Shown piece after piece: positions 21,881-33,409 of a stretch of 64,000 nt of DNA (the first letter of the stretch is position 1; each line of letters opens with the position of its first letter). Both the position numbers and the translations under genes were made by a program. The notes below the pieces were generated by a model. It made no database searches. It was given only the letters and a program-made list of their open reading frames with translations, and was not told where the DNA came from. This stretch comes from Orientallactaga sibirica (Eukaryota > Chordata > Mammalia > Rodentia > Dipodidae), in NCBI GenBank assembly GCA_036365145.1, contig JAEOAD010001608.1, positions 1-64,000 of the forward strand, read 5' to 3'.

Positions 21881-22193
21881 GAGAGATTTGTACTCTCCCG
21901 AGGACTCTGGCTTTGACCATGTTTTTATCTCATTGAATATTGCAGGGTTCTGATTAAAACGTCCTTCTCCAGAGTCTGGGACTATTCTACAGACCAGAAT
22001 CCAGCATTTAGTTCTGTGACACTTGCTCATAGTTAACCAAGATTGAGCTTCATGGGCATTTGTGAGTGGCTAATCCACCAACTCAGCAGGAGTCTTTAAA
22101 ATAGTATTTGAGCTATACCATTTGAGGGCCTAGGAGAGAGTTTCCCCTCCACTTGTTTTCTTCTCCTGCCATGGATGAATTTTTTCTTTCTTT

Positions 22194-22237
22194 TTAAAAT
22201 TATTTTTATTTTTACTATTTATTTTTTGGAGAGAGAC

Positions 22238-22270
<33 letters not shown>

Positions 22271-22498
22271 GAGGGAGAGGGAGACAGATAGAGATGGGTG
22301 CGCCAGCAGTCTCTCAGCTGCTGTGAACGAAATCCAGATGTGTGCGCCCCTTTGTGCTCAAATGCAGCATTGTGCCCTTGCGTCACTTTGCATCTGGCTA
22401 AACATGGGACCTGGAGATTGGAACCGCTGGAGATTGGAACCAGCATTCTTAGGCTTAGCAGGCAGGCACCTTAACTGCTAAGCCATCTCTGCAGCCCA
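22194..22498 (-). mobile_element. tRNA-derived rodent SINE, long variant
   Basis: Target-site duplication AATTTTTTCTTTCTTT at 22178-22193 and 22499-22514. The body contains an extra segment ('gcagcattgtgcccttgcgt' region) absent from the standard copies but present near 55810-55850. A short internal duplication 'gctggagattggaacc' sits at about 22423-22441. The tail includes (GACA)n at about 22240-22268. Confidence 0.9.
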
Positions 22499-22514
22499 AA
22501 TTTTTTCTTTCTTT

Positions 22515-23578
22515 GATGGGGATATATATTCTCACTATATTCTGCCCCTGATTCACAAAGACTTATGACCATTTCACAATATAAATTGCATTCAGTTCAA
22601 CTTCCCCATAAGCTTTATCAATGTTCATACCATTCCAAAGTCCCAAGTCTCATCTGAGATTTAAGACTGTCTCTTAACTGTGAGTCCAGTAAAATCAAAA
22701 TAAGTTACATACTTCCAACACATAATGGCCCAGAGTAAGCATTTACATAGCAATAAGGTGTAACAAGGAGAAACTGGACCAATACAGATTAATAACTAAC
22801 AAAAACATCAGTTATCTGCAGTTCAAGTCTGTCATCCTTAATCAATGATGAAAATCTCTGGATTTTGTATTCTTCCCATCCTTCCCATCCAGAGTCAGCA
22901 GCACTCCATGGTTGCCATTGTATAGTATTTTCAAGGCATCTTTGGGTCTCCACTGCAAACCATGGTCCATCTTCTTATCTCTATACAATGGCATTATATG
23001 TCCTTCAATACAGGTATTTATTTATCCCTGCTTCCTACTGTAGCATCTCAGCAGTGACTGGAACCTATTCATCTTCATACAATGGTCTTACTGGGCCTCT
23101 CCATAGGGACCTTACCTTGCTTCACATTGTCACTTATGTGGCTTCTGGAACCATGTGCACTTCATGACCCAATACCCTGTATTTTTCATTCTTCCAAACC
23201 ATTATGAGGTGAGCAGTGGCACAGCCAATTTCATAAATCTAGAGGGGATAAACTTTGACCTTGAAGAGAAGGATACTCCTTCAGAATTCTTACTTCGTGT
23301 CATCTCCTATTCATTTGAGCCTTTTCTGCATGGATTTTACCCTTTGGCATCTTTTTCATTGTCTAATACAAAGCACTTGGCTACCCCAATGGTGGTAATC
23401 TACTTACTATTTCAGCTTCAGTATTCTAAAACTAGTCTCTGTGCCTGTAACTTTGAACTTGCTTCAATTTTTCCTGTGATAAACTGTACATTTTTCATAT
23501 CTTTCAGTTTTATACCTTCTGCAAAGTATAACAGTGTATTATTGTTAAATTTTAAGAGGCATTTCTTTCCCTATTTTT
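22515..23578 (-). mobile_element. ERVL-MaLR internal sequence, antisense
   Basis: 'accatttcacaatataaatt', 'aactgtgagtccagtaaaat' and 'cataatggcccagagtaagc' are the antisense hallmark wording of MaLR internal regions. No flanking LTR was recognised. The 100- and 141-codon + strand frames within it (22865-23167, 23155-23580) run against the element and are not credible genes. Confidence 0.6.
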
Positions 23579-23692
23579 AAATTAGTTATCTATATAATGT
23601 GTATACAGCCATGATGGTACCATTGTTAGCCTTCTCCCTGTCCTCCCCAGGGTTTGTGGTTCTTGCATTGTGGGGATAGCCAGCAGTTATAT
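23579..23692 (-). mobile_element. L1 3' terminus, antisense
   Basis: 'accattgttagccttctccc' and 'gtggggatagccagcagtta' match the L1 3' end at 16876-17069. This appears to be the downstream end of the minus-strand L1 block that runs to about 27990. Confidence 0.6.
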
Positions 23693-23924
23693 AAATTTTC
23701 TTTTATGATTTTGTTAAAAATACTTTGCCTTTAGATTGAAGTTTCCCTTCTACTGTTCCTATAATTTTTAGATTTTATCTCTTAATGATATTTTAATGTC
23801 TTGAAATTCCTACTTATACATCATTTTTGTTAATTTCTCCATGTTGGAATGTTCCAAATTCTCCACTTTGTCTCCAAGCTGATATTTTGTCCTGTCTTTG
23901 ATATACTGGTGAGACTTGCTACAG

Positions 23925-23960
<36 letters not shown>

Positions 23961-24245
23961 ACTTTGCCTTTCCTTTCCAATATTTCATATTGTGTTTCCT
24001 TTTTCCTTCTCATCTTTTATAAACTTCCTTATTTTTTAGACCTCCTTATTTTGTTAAATTCTTTCTTGTGTTCTCTTAGGATCATTTTAAGGATTTTCTT
24101 CTTTCATTTCTTTCATTTAAAATATTTCTTTGAACATACTTAATAATACTTTTGAATGCTCTGTCTGGCATTTCATCTAATTCAGTCAGACTAGAGATCA
24201 TTACTGTGGAATTAATTGGAGGGGCTATGTTGCCTTTTATTTCTC
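23693..24245 (-). mobile_element. ORF1-like (HAL1/L1 ORF1) segment, antisense
   Basis: The minus-strand translation, with frameshifts, follows L1 ORF1: the coiled-coil exit and RRM start near '..VENLEHSNMEKLTK..' (23840-23905) and a degenerate segment like 'RPNLRIIG' near 23740. It lies between the L1 3' terminus and the 3'-UTR piece at 24246-24640, which is not the expected order for one L1. A poly-T run of about 28 bases sits at 23929-23956. Confidence 0.4.
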
Positions 24246-24640
24246 CATAGGATTCTGATCTGGTTCCCATTTCCAGATATAGGTTCCTTTACACTGAGTG
24301 GATCCCTTAGCCAATCAGAAAGCTATTGGTTACCAACTGAGGCTGTGTGCCACTATTGCACTGGCATGTACTTTGTGTCAGGGTGTTTGCTTCTGAGTAG
24401 CTTAGACCTCTGATTACTCAGACCATTGTTGGCCACTTTCCCTCCAGTAGCTCATGTAGCACTTTCCAGCACTAAACAGGCTATCTGGGGACTTCTGAAT
24501 TCCAGCCAGGTCTCTCCATGATCTGTATCAGTAGTATATGGTGTCTTCAGCAATAGGGTCTTAGCTTTTGTATTAGGTGGGAATCAAGTGCTTTGACAAA
24601 AAGCTGTCTTGATTTGGGGACCTCATAGGACTCTCTGATC
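24246..24640 (-). mobile_element. L1 3'-UTR segment, antisense
   Basis: Matches the antisense copy at about 19990-20300: 'ttccagatataggttccttt', 'actgagtggatcccttagcc', 'ccaggtctctccatgatct'. No reading frame. Confidence 0.7.
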
Positions 24641-26371
24641 AACTGCTCAATGTGGGTAGTAACCAATCTCTGGTACTGGAAGTGACAGGCCAGAGACTGA
24701 ATTTTTTCTCTATGTATTTTCCCTTTGCATATAGAAAGGCTACTGATTTTTGCGTGTTCATTTTGTGTCTTGCCACTTTACTGAAGGAATCAATCACATT
24801 TAGAAGTTTTGAAATGAAGATTTTCAGGTCACTTGTGTATAGAATCGTGTTATCTGCAAATAGGGCTAACTTGACTTCTTCCTTTCCAATTTGAATCCCT
24901 TTTATTTCTTTCTCCTGTCTTATTGCTTGGGCTAGTAGTTATAGTACTATGTTGGAGAGCAGTGGTGAGAGGGGACACCCCTGTATTATTCCAGATCTCT
25001 ATAAGAACTCCTTGAGTCTTTCCCCATTAATCACTATTTGGGCTTTAGGTGTTTTATATATAGCCTTTATTGTGTTGAGATATAAACCATCCATGCCTAC
25101 TCTTTCTAGCATTTTGGTCATGAGATGGTGTTGTATTTTGTCAAAGGCCTTCTCTGTATCAAGTGAGATGATCAATTGTTTCTTATGGTTAAGTTCATTT
25201 ATGTGGTATATTACATTGACTGATTTCCATTATGCTGAACCATTCCTGCATCACTGGGATGAAGCCTACTTGATCAAGGTGGATAATTCTTTTGATGTGT
25301 TGTTTAATTCTGTTTGTGAAGATTTCATTCAGGATCTTTGCTTCTACATTCATGGGGATATAGGCCTATAGTAGTTTCTTTCCTTGTTGTGTCTGTGTCT
25401 GGTTTTGGTATATAAAAGGAGTTGGTGAGGATTCCCTGTTCTCCGATTATGCAAAACAGTTTGAGAAAAATTGTTTTCAGTTCTTCAATGAAGGGTTGGT
25501 AGAATTTGGCTGAGAAGCAATCCAGTCCTGGACTTTTCTTTTTGGGTAGGTTTTTGATTACCTTTTCAATCTCCATGGATGTATAGGTTTGTTTAGCAGA
25601 TTAATGTAATCTGAGCTTAGATTTGGTAGGTAGTATGTGTCTAGGAATTCACCCATTTCTTCCAGATTATCCATTTTTGTGGAATAGAGATTTTGAAAGT
25701 ATGCCCTGATGAATCTTCCAATTTCATTGGTGTCTATTGTGACCTCTCCTTTTTCATTTCTGATTTTGTTAATTTGAGACTTCTCTTCTTTTGCTTAATC
25801 AAATTGGCCAGTGGTTTATAGATCTTGTTTATTTTTTTCAAAGAACCAGCTCTTCATTTCAATTTTTAAAATTGTTTTCTTAGCTTCAAATTCATTAATT
25901 TCTTCTCTGATCTTGATTATTTTTTCTTTATCTGGAGCTCTTAGAGTTGGATTCTTCTTGTTTCTCCAGTACCTTTAGGAGGGCAGTTAGGTGTTTGATT
26001 TGGGATCTCTCTGTCTTTGTTATGAAGGCATTTAGTGCTATAAATTTATCCTAAGGATTGCCTTCTTTGTGTCCCATAGGTTTTGGTAAGCTGTGTTTTC
26101 ATTGTCATTTAATTCTAGGAATCTTGCAATTTCTTTTTTCATTTTTTCCATAACCCATTCATTACTGAAAATGTGTTGTTTAGTCTCCAGTAGCTGGTGG
26201 AGTTCTTGATGTGTCTCTTTTGTTAATTTGTAGCTTCAAAGCATTGGGATCTGACATGATGCAGGAAGTTACTTCAATTTTCCTAAACTTATTGAGGTAT
26301 TCTTTATGATCTAATATATGGGTCTCTTTTGAAGAAGTTCTGTGGGCTGCTAAGAAGAATGTGTATTCTGT

Positions 26372-26593
26372 TCTTTTCCTTTCTTTTTATTGTTTTATTT
26401 ATTTACCCATTTTGAGAGAGAGAAATAAGGAAATAGAGAGAGAAAGTGGACACACCATGGCCTCCAGCCACTGAGAACAAAGTCCAGATGCCTGTATCAC
26501 CTTGTGTATCTGGCTTATGTGGGTACTGAGGAATATAACTTGGGTCCTTAGACTTCACAGGCAAGTGCCTTAACTGCTAAACAATCTCTCTCC
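26372..26593 (-). mobile_element. tRNA-derived rodent SINE inside the L1
   Basis: Perfect target-site duplication AAGAATGTGTATTCTGT at 26355-26371 and 26594-26610, inside L1 ORF2. The short (GA)n tail is eroded. Confidence 0.93.
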
Positions 26594-27064
26594 AAGAATG
26601 TGTATTCTGTAGTGAGTTGGGGTGGAAAGTTCTGTAGATGTCTGTTAGGTCTAGTTGATCTATGATGTTGTTGACTTCGACTTTCCCTGTTGATATTCTT
26701 CTTGGATGATGTGTCTATTGATGATAATGGAGTATTGAAGTCTCCAACTATGATGGTGTTGGTGTTTATTTCTGTTTTTGTGGTCAAGTAGGTTTTGTTT
26801 TATAAACTCTGGTGCACCTATGTTTGGCACATATAGATTTATGATTGTGATGTTCTCATGTTGCATCATTCCTTTGATGAGTAAGAAGGGGCCTTCTTTG
26901 ACCTTTTTGATTGCTTTTGGTTTGAAGTCTATTTTATCAAATATTAATATAGCCACACCCACTTGTAACTTATTTCTATTTGCTTGGAATATCCTTGAGA
27001 AAGTGTCTCTCTTCAGTGGTGAGGTGGGTTTCTTGAAGACAGCAGATAGAAGGGTCCAGTTTTT

Positions 27065-27124
27065 AAACATAGTTTATTTATTTGACAGAGAGAGAGAGAG
27101 AGAAAGAAAGAAAGAGGGAGGAGG

Positions 27125-27164
<40 letters not shown>

Positions 27165-27316
27165 ATGGGCATGCTGGGTCCTCCAGCCACTGCAAATGAA
27201 TTCCAGACGCATGCATCTTCTTCTGTATCTGTCTTATGTGGGTCCTGGAGAATTGAACCAGAATCCTTTGGCTTTGCAGGCAGAGACTTTAACTGCTAAG
27301 TCATCTATCCATCCCC
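27065..27316 (-). mobile_element. tRNA-derived rodent SINE inside the L1
   Basis: Target-site duplications TAGAAGGGTCCAGTTTTT (27047-27064) and TAGAAGGGTCCATTTTTT (27317-27334). The (GA)n tail spans about 27088-27162. The + strand Arg/Glu-rich frames here are repeat translations. Confidence 0.93.
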
Positions 27317-27990
27317 TAGAAGGGTCCATTTTTTTTGATCCACCCTGTTAGCTTGTGTATTTGATTGGTGAGTTAAGACCATTGATATTTAAGGTTATAA
27401 CTGTGAGGTTCGATTTAATCCCTGACATGATGAGGTGTTTTATGGGGTTTGTTATTTTCTTGTGTTTTGTACTTTTTTGAGCCTGGTCTATTTTTGGTTA
27501 TTTTGATCTTGTTGTTGGCTCTTGAGATTGGTTGTTTGACTGTTCTGTGTGGAGTATTCCCTGAAGTGTTTTCTGTAGGTTTGGCTTTGTGTTCATATAA
27601 TCATAGAGTTGACTTTTTTCATGGAAAGGCTTCCTTTCATCATCTATCATGAAGTATACTTTTGCTGAGTAGAGTAGCTTGGGTTGGAAGCTTAGTGTTT
27701 TAGAATTTGAAGTGTTCCATTCTAGTCCCTTCTGGCTTTCAGGGTTTCCACTGAGAAATTTGAGGTAATTCTCATTGGATTACCTTTGTATGTAGTGAGT
27801 TGTTTCTCTCTTGCTGCTTTAGCACCCTGTATTTGTTTTCATTGTTAAGAGTTTTAACTATGATATACTTTGGATAGTTTCTTCTTTCATCCTGTCTGTT
27901 TGGTTTTCTGTGGAATTCTTGTATCTGGATGGACCTCACTTTTGAGAGACTGGGGACATTTTCTTCAGTGCCCAGATACAGGAGCAGAGA

Positions 27991-28140
27991 CAAAAAAGGG
28001 GGATTTTACAGCCTCATCAGCCCCTTGCAAAGTCAAGAAATCTGAAGGGCAGACAGCAGGACACAGGCATGATGAGTGAGCAGTTCCAGTACAACTCTAG
28101 GCTTCCTGCACTCTCCCATCCCCCAATTGACAGAACTGTG
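27991..28140. other. Junction between two head-to-head L1 blocks
   Basis: A stretch with higher G+C than its surroundings, between the 5' ends of the minus-strand L1 and the plus-strand L1. It includes 'gaagggcagacagcaggaca'. It could be L1 5' sequence or the pre-insertion locus. Confidence 0.35.
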
Positions 28141-29735
28141 ACTGAGAGTGGGTGACTTCAATACCCCACTATCATCAGTTGACAGGTCATCCTGGCAAAA
28201 AATAGAGATACATCTGGATTTAATGATGTCATGGAACAAATAGGCCTAACAGATATTTACAGAACACTCCATCCAAATTCTGCAGAATATACCTTTTTCT
28301 CAGCAGCACAAGGAACATTCTCCAAAATAAACCATATATTAGGACACAAATCTTAACAAAAACAGGAAAATTTAAATTAAAAATGAAATAAATGAAAAAA
28401 TGAAATAAAAAAATAAAATTAAAAAACAAAAAAAAAAAAATCCCTTGTAACTGTATCTGACCACAATGGGATTAAACTGTAAATCAGCAAGAAGAAAAAC
28501 TACAGAGCATACAGAAATTCATGGAGACTAAACAGTACACTATTGAATGATTGATGAATGGGTCATTGAAGAAATCGAAAAGGAAATCAGTAACTTCACA
28601 GAATCAAATGATGATGATAATACACCATACCAAAACCTTTGGGACACAATGAAGACAGTCCTAAGGGGGAAATTTATAGCTCTAAGTGGCTAGATTAAGA
28701 AATTAGAGAGTTCCCAAGGAAACAATTAAATGCTTCACCTTAAGACCTTGGAAAAAGAACAAGGCAAACCAAAAATCAGTAGATGGGAAAAAATAATGAA
28801 GATTCAGGCAGAACTTAATGAAATAGAACCTACCCCAAATCCAAAGAATGAAACAAAGAGTTTGTTCTTCGAAAGGATAAACAAGATTGATAAACCCTTA
28901 GGAAATCTGATCAGAAAAATGAGAGAAGAGACAAAAATTAATAAAATTACAGATGAAAAAGGCACTATCACAACAGACACCAAAGAAATTCAGAAAATCA
29001 TAAGGACATACTTTAAGAATATATATGCCTCTAAATTTGAAAATATGAAATAAATGGATGATTTACTTGATTCATATGAGCTACCAATATTAAATCAAGA
29101 TGAGATAAACCATTTAAACAGACCTATAACAACTATGGTGATCCAAGCAGTTATAATAAGTCTCCCAACTAAAAAAAATGTCCAGGCCTAGATGGCTTCA
29201 CTGGTGAATTTTACCAGAATTTCATGGAAGAACTCACATCACTGTTTCTCAAACTTGTCCATAAAATAGTAAAGGAAGACATTCTATCAAATTCCTTCTA
29301 CAAAGCCAGTATTACCCTGATACCAAAACCAGCCAAAGACAGAACAAAAAAATAAAATTACAGACCAATCTCCCTCATGAATATAATGCAAAAATTCTCA
29401 ACAAAATATTGGCAAACAGAATACAAGAATATATCAGAAAGATTATTCACCCCAACCAAGTAGGTTTTATTCTAGAGATGCAGGGATGGTTCAACCTATG
29501 CAAATCGATAAATATAACACACTATATATTTGGACCAAAGGAAAAAAATCACATGATCATCTCAATAGATGTAGAAAAGGCATTTGACAAAATCCAACAT
29601 CCCTTCATGGTAAAAGTCCTACAGAAACTGGGAATAGAAGGAATACATCTCATCATAATAAAAACTATTCATGACAAACCTACAGCCAACATAATACTAA
29701 ATGGGGAAAAAGTTGAAGCCTTTTAACTAAATTCA
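28141..29735 (+). mobile_element. L1 LINE ORF2 fragment, sense (endonuclease to reverse transcriptase)
   Basis: Starts within the endonuclease ('GDFNTPLSS'-like at about 28154), then the connecting region (28730-29053 open) and the reverse transcriptase N-half (29409-29726 open, with 'NQVGFI' and motif A-like 'SIDVEKAFD'). The frame then runs directly into 3'-UTR sequence, so the YADD-type palm motif and the C-terminal domain are missing. An A-rich patch at 28370-28440 marks a damaged spot. Non-functional. Confidence 0.85.
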
Positions 29736-30530
29736 GGAAAAAGGCTATAAGGGAGGGAGGAAAGGGAAGGAATTTAGGGGATGGTATTGTATATATGTAA
29801 GTAGAACAACATATTACAGGGAGTGTAGTGGCCTAAGTGAGGCCAGGGAAAGAGATTGAGTAAGAGAAGGGTGGGGGGGGAGGGTCAATCAAAATTCAAG
29901 ATATTCTGAGTAAGACATATAAAAACCTACTTTTTAAGATAATGGTGCAACCAGAAGCCATAGATTGCTACTAGAAAACTTTCAGTGCCAGGGATGGGAT
30001 ACCTTGCAGTGAATTGTTGGCCTGGAAGGTCCCTATACCCTCCAAAATATTACAGGCTATTGCCATGGCCCTTGGTTTCCCAGGAGTAGCAGATGGTAAG
30101 ACCCTATTGCTGAAGACTTCATATGCCTGGGCACCAAGGTCACTGAGAAATCAAGCTGGTGCTGAGCTGAAAACCTTCTCACTATAGACCAGCCAACTGA
30201 AAGCTGGAAAAAGCTGCACTGCATGCAGCTCAGTGGGATATAGAAGTCATAAGCAGTGAAAACAGTGGACACTGGAAGCCTCAAGTTTGGCCATATAGGC
30301 CAAATAACCGAATGGGAGAAATAGTGGCATGTCTACTCTGGGAGAAACCAACTGCTCTCTAATTGGACTGGGGGTCTGCTCTATGGGAGGGAATACATGC
30401 CTGGTACTGAAAACCTAATCAAAAGCCTATAGCAGGGGAGGTCATGACCCTTAGGGGTATAAATCATGCATGCTCTTGTCTGGCTAAATGCATATATTAT
30501 TCTCACCAAACTGCCCTGGAAGCACTATAC
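29736..30530 (+). mobile_element. L1 3'-UTR, sense
   Basis: Continues the L1 above. A purine/G run at about 29860-29882, then 'gcagtggacactggaag'-type wording that recurs at 40250-41455 and 53835-54128. Shared pieces include 'aaccaactgctctctaattgg' and 'tatgggagggaatacatgcc'. Confidence 0.7.
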
Positions 30531-30603
30531 TTAAGGTTCATATTCATATATTAACAGTATTAACAGGAATTAGCACACAGCTTTCACTAATAACTATGAA
30601 CAC

Positions 30604-30969
30604 TGTAGTCGTTTGGATGTGAGAATGTAAACTTAGGCCCCATAGACTCAGATGTTTTATTAAAATTGAGTTTTCAACTTTAGCCCCTGGCAGGCAGATT
30701 CCTGCTATGGGGGTGGTGTGTGTCACTGGGGCAGATTCATTCCAGTCCAAAGGTCTAGAGAGCAGGTTTGTGCTCTGGTGAGTTTGTGTTTACTAGTGTT
30801 GGTCTTTTGCTTGCTGCAGTTGTTTCTCTGTGCTTGGATGTGTGAAAGCAGCTTGCTTTGCCATTGATGGAACTTCCCCTGGATTTTTAAGCCTTCGATG
30901 AATCCCTTCCTCCCATAAACTGTGTCTTGTTTGGATGTTCATCCTAGCAATGTGGATCTGACTAGAATA
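30604..30969 (+). mobile_element. Solo ERVL-MaLR-type LTR
   Basis: 366 bp starting TGTAGTCGTTTGGATG and bounded by a 5-bp direct repeat AACAC at 30599-30603 and 30970-30974, the size usual for ERVL/MaLR. Internal wording 'gatggaacttcccctggatt' matches the LTRs of the element at 35271-37192. The 3' terminus has lost the usual CA. Confidence 0.75.
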
Positions 30970-30974
30970 AACAC

Positions 30975-32100
30975 TAATGATCTCATTCCACAATTAACAA
31001 AAAGTAATTGGATTAACAAACAGGATCCATCTATTTATTCTTACCTTTAAGAAATGTACTTCACTATCAAAGTCAATTGCAAAACAGACTTCAAAATGAT
31101 ATTATTCAGAAGATAAAAAAATAATATTGACTAATGGAACAATTCGTTGATAGCTTATTACAATTCTAAATATTCATGCATTGAACACCAGTGCTCCAGA
31201 TTTCACAAAACAAACACTACTAGATGTAAAGACAGAGATTAACCTCAATACAATAGTAGTATCTGATTCAATTCCCAATCTAAGACCCTGGTCCTTGTGA
31301 CATGTAATAAACAGAGAAACATCTGAGTTAAATGACATTATAGAATACATAGACCTAACAGAACATTCCATCCAAGCATTGAGGAATACACATTCTTCTT
31401 AGCAACCCATGGAACTTCTAAAAGGCATTACATAATAGGACCAAAGCAAGTTTTAACAAATAAGAAAATTGAAATGACTTTTCATTTTTCCTCTTATCAC
31501 AATGGAATAAAACTAGAAACCAAAGCATGAGAAACTATTAAACATACACAGATTCATGAATATTGAACAATATACTATAGTATGATTTATGAGTTATCAA
31601 ATAGATCAAATGGAAATAGACAATTACCAGAACTAAATGAAAATGAAAACACAAATACCAAAACCTATGGGACACAATGAAAGCAGTCCTAAGAGGGACG
31701 TTTTCATAAAAACAAGAGGGAGTTCATGCTTGGGAATGAAAGCCAGGTCAATAGCCCATGACTGATTAGATGATCGACCCTAGGGGATAACTACAATTGC
31801 TTTGTGAAAGAGATGTAAATGTGTCTTCTAATTGCTTCCTAAATATGTATCTTTAACCTCACAGACTAGTTCTGCTCTCAGCCCTGGTCAGAAAAGCTTC
31901 CTCCACTGGCTCTAGCAGTGGGCATTGGGCAGTGGTTAATGTATATGTTGTGCGTCATTTCCTCTCGACTTAAGGAACATCACAGAAGGACAGAAAGAAT
32001 GTAAGAGCTGGGGATAGGAAGAAACTGTGGGAGTCTTCCATCAAGATATGAAAAATCTGTTTCACTCATGAACTCACAGCAAGACCTTCACATAATGAGA
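30975..32100 (+). mobile_element. L1 fragment, sense: endonuclease-side ORF2 joined to 3'-UTR
   Basis: About 31000-31705 reads as degraded ORF2 endonuclease and linker ('catgcattgaacaccagtgc', 'caaaacctatgggacacaat'). From about 31710 it changes to 3'-UTR sequence ('tgattagatgatcgacccta', 'cgacttaaggaacatcacag'). The reverse transcriptase region is absent, so this is an internally deleted or recombined copy. Confidence 0.6.
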
Positions 32101-32359
32101 TTAAAATTTTATGTTATAGATATTGAAGGCTAATGTCTTAAAGGTATATATTCTCATAGGATGTATTTAAATTGGAAAAATTAAGGTGGCAACACATATA
32201 TACCCAACATATTGAGCATTGTGTTATAGACTTATTGTGTTTATTTTCTATTTGCCAAGTAATTTGCATGTATTATAAACACAATAGACATTGTTTTATT
32301 TATTAGCCATATTTCATATGATGTGTTAATACAGAAGTATATTTCTAGATATATTTAAA

Positions 32360-32405
32360 ATATTTTAATCTATTTATTTATTATTTAGTTGAGAGAGAAA
32401 TAAGC

Positions 32406-32466
<61 letters not shown>

Positions 32467-32617
32467 ATGTGTGCACCAGGGCCTCCAGCCACTGTAAACA
32501 AACTCTAGATGCATGTGCCACCTTGTGCATCTGGCTTACATGGGTGCTAGGGAATCAAACCTATGTCCTTTGGCTTTGCAGGCAAGCACCTTAATCACTA
32601 AGCTATTTCTCCAGCCC
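32360..32617 (-). mobile_element. tRNA-derived rodent SINE
   Basis: Perfect target-site duplication TCTAGATATATTTAAA at 32344-32359 and 32618-32633. The paralogous site near 43675 ('ttctggatatgtctacatca') has no SINE, so it inserted after the segmental duplication. (GA)n spans about 32406-32462. Confidence 0.95.
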
Positions 32618-32967
32618 TCTAGATATATTTAAATCAAGAAATTCAATGTTACGCACTAACTGAAGTGCTGATAGTGTAAGGGGACAGAAGACTATTACTA
32701 TGTTCTAATGGCTTGATTTGGGCCTTTTTCTTAAAATTGTTCCTGAACATGTTAGTGTACATACACAGGTAAACCTGAGAGAGGTACCTTATCCACTGTC
32801 ACATAGATTTATTAAGTTATTATTTTAAAATATTATGCAGGGTATATAACTTTTAAGGATTTTACTATACTGGGTTACTTAAGGTCATTTTCATGTAAGT
32901 ATATAATGTACTTTGTGCACATCCCCTATAGGAGCAGCAGATTTTCCCTTTGTTACCCATCTCCCTC

Positions 32968-33409
32968 TGTTGGGCCCTGCCCAGTGTGAAGCCGAGTGGT
33001 TAGCCCAGCCAGTCTTGGCCTACTCCCGGTGAGGCCTAGTCGAGCTTCCAGAGCCTGAGTAGAGTTTGGTGACCTGTCCTTGAAGTGACTCAGCACCTAA
33101 GCTGAAACTGCCTCCACCCAGCTGCTGCTGACATGGTGAAATACTATTGGCCCTTATACCTTTCTCTCATCCCCTCTTCCCGCCCCCTTCCTCAAAATAT
33201 ATAAATACCTCCCCATGACAATAAACAGAGAGATTCCCGCCCTAGACGGTCTCCGCGACTCAATGTGGTTTTTCTCCCCGGTGTTTTGGTGGGGGAGGGG
33301 TTTGAGTTGCTGACACCTGCCTTCTCGCTCAGCCTCTAGAGAAGCGGCTGGCCCGGTTCTCTCTCTCTTCTGCTCTACCTGCCGGTGGTGGAGGGAAAAA
33401 GCACTGGCA
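32968..33409 (+). mobile_element. Solo LTR, class II (ERVK-like), 442 bp
   Basis: Starts TGTTGGG and ends GGCA, with a perfect 6-bp target-site duplication TCCCTC at 32962-32967 and 33410-33415. The paralogue carries the empty site at 44018-44023. Inside are a TATA-like 'atatataaatacc' at about 33197-33209 and a polyadenylation-type AATAAA at about 33221, giving a U3-R-U5 layout. It is GC-richer than its surroundings, in keeping with a fairly young insertion. The 6-bp duplication suggests class II. The + orientation is inferred from the TATA and AATAAA order. Confidence 0.85.

Larger units (their letters stand above)
24641..27990 (-). mobile_element. L1 LINE body, antisense: ORF1 C-terminus, ORF2 endonuclease and reverse transcriptase
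   Basis: Read right to left: an ORF1 C-terminal-like stretch (about 27970-27450), the ORF2 start (about 27420-27340), the endonuclease domain (about 27070-26650, with 'DKIDFKPK' and 'INLYVPN'), then the reverse transcriptase (about 25600-24680, including 'KKSPGLD' near 25530). The palm motif is degenerate: the codons at 24863-24846 read L-F-A-D-N-T, so the second catalytic Asp is Asn. The ORF2 C-terminal domain is missing before the 3'-UTR. Many stops and frameshifts, plus two SINE insertions, show that it is inactive. Confidence 0.85.

Noticed and set aside
22865..23580. 100- and 141-codon + strand frames
   Set aside because: They run antisense through MaLR internal sequence and have no domain or start context of a real gene.
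28730..29726. Open frames of 107 and 105 codons resembling L1 ORF2
   Set aside because: They are fragments of one dead L1, not separate genes. They are annotated as part of the mobile element.
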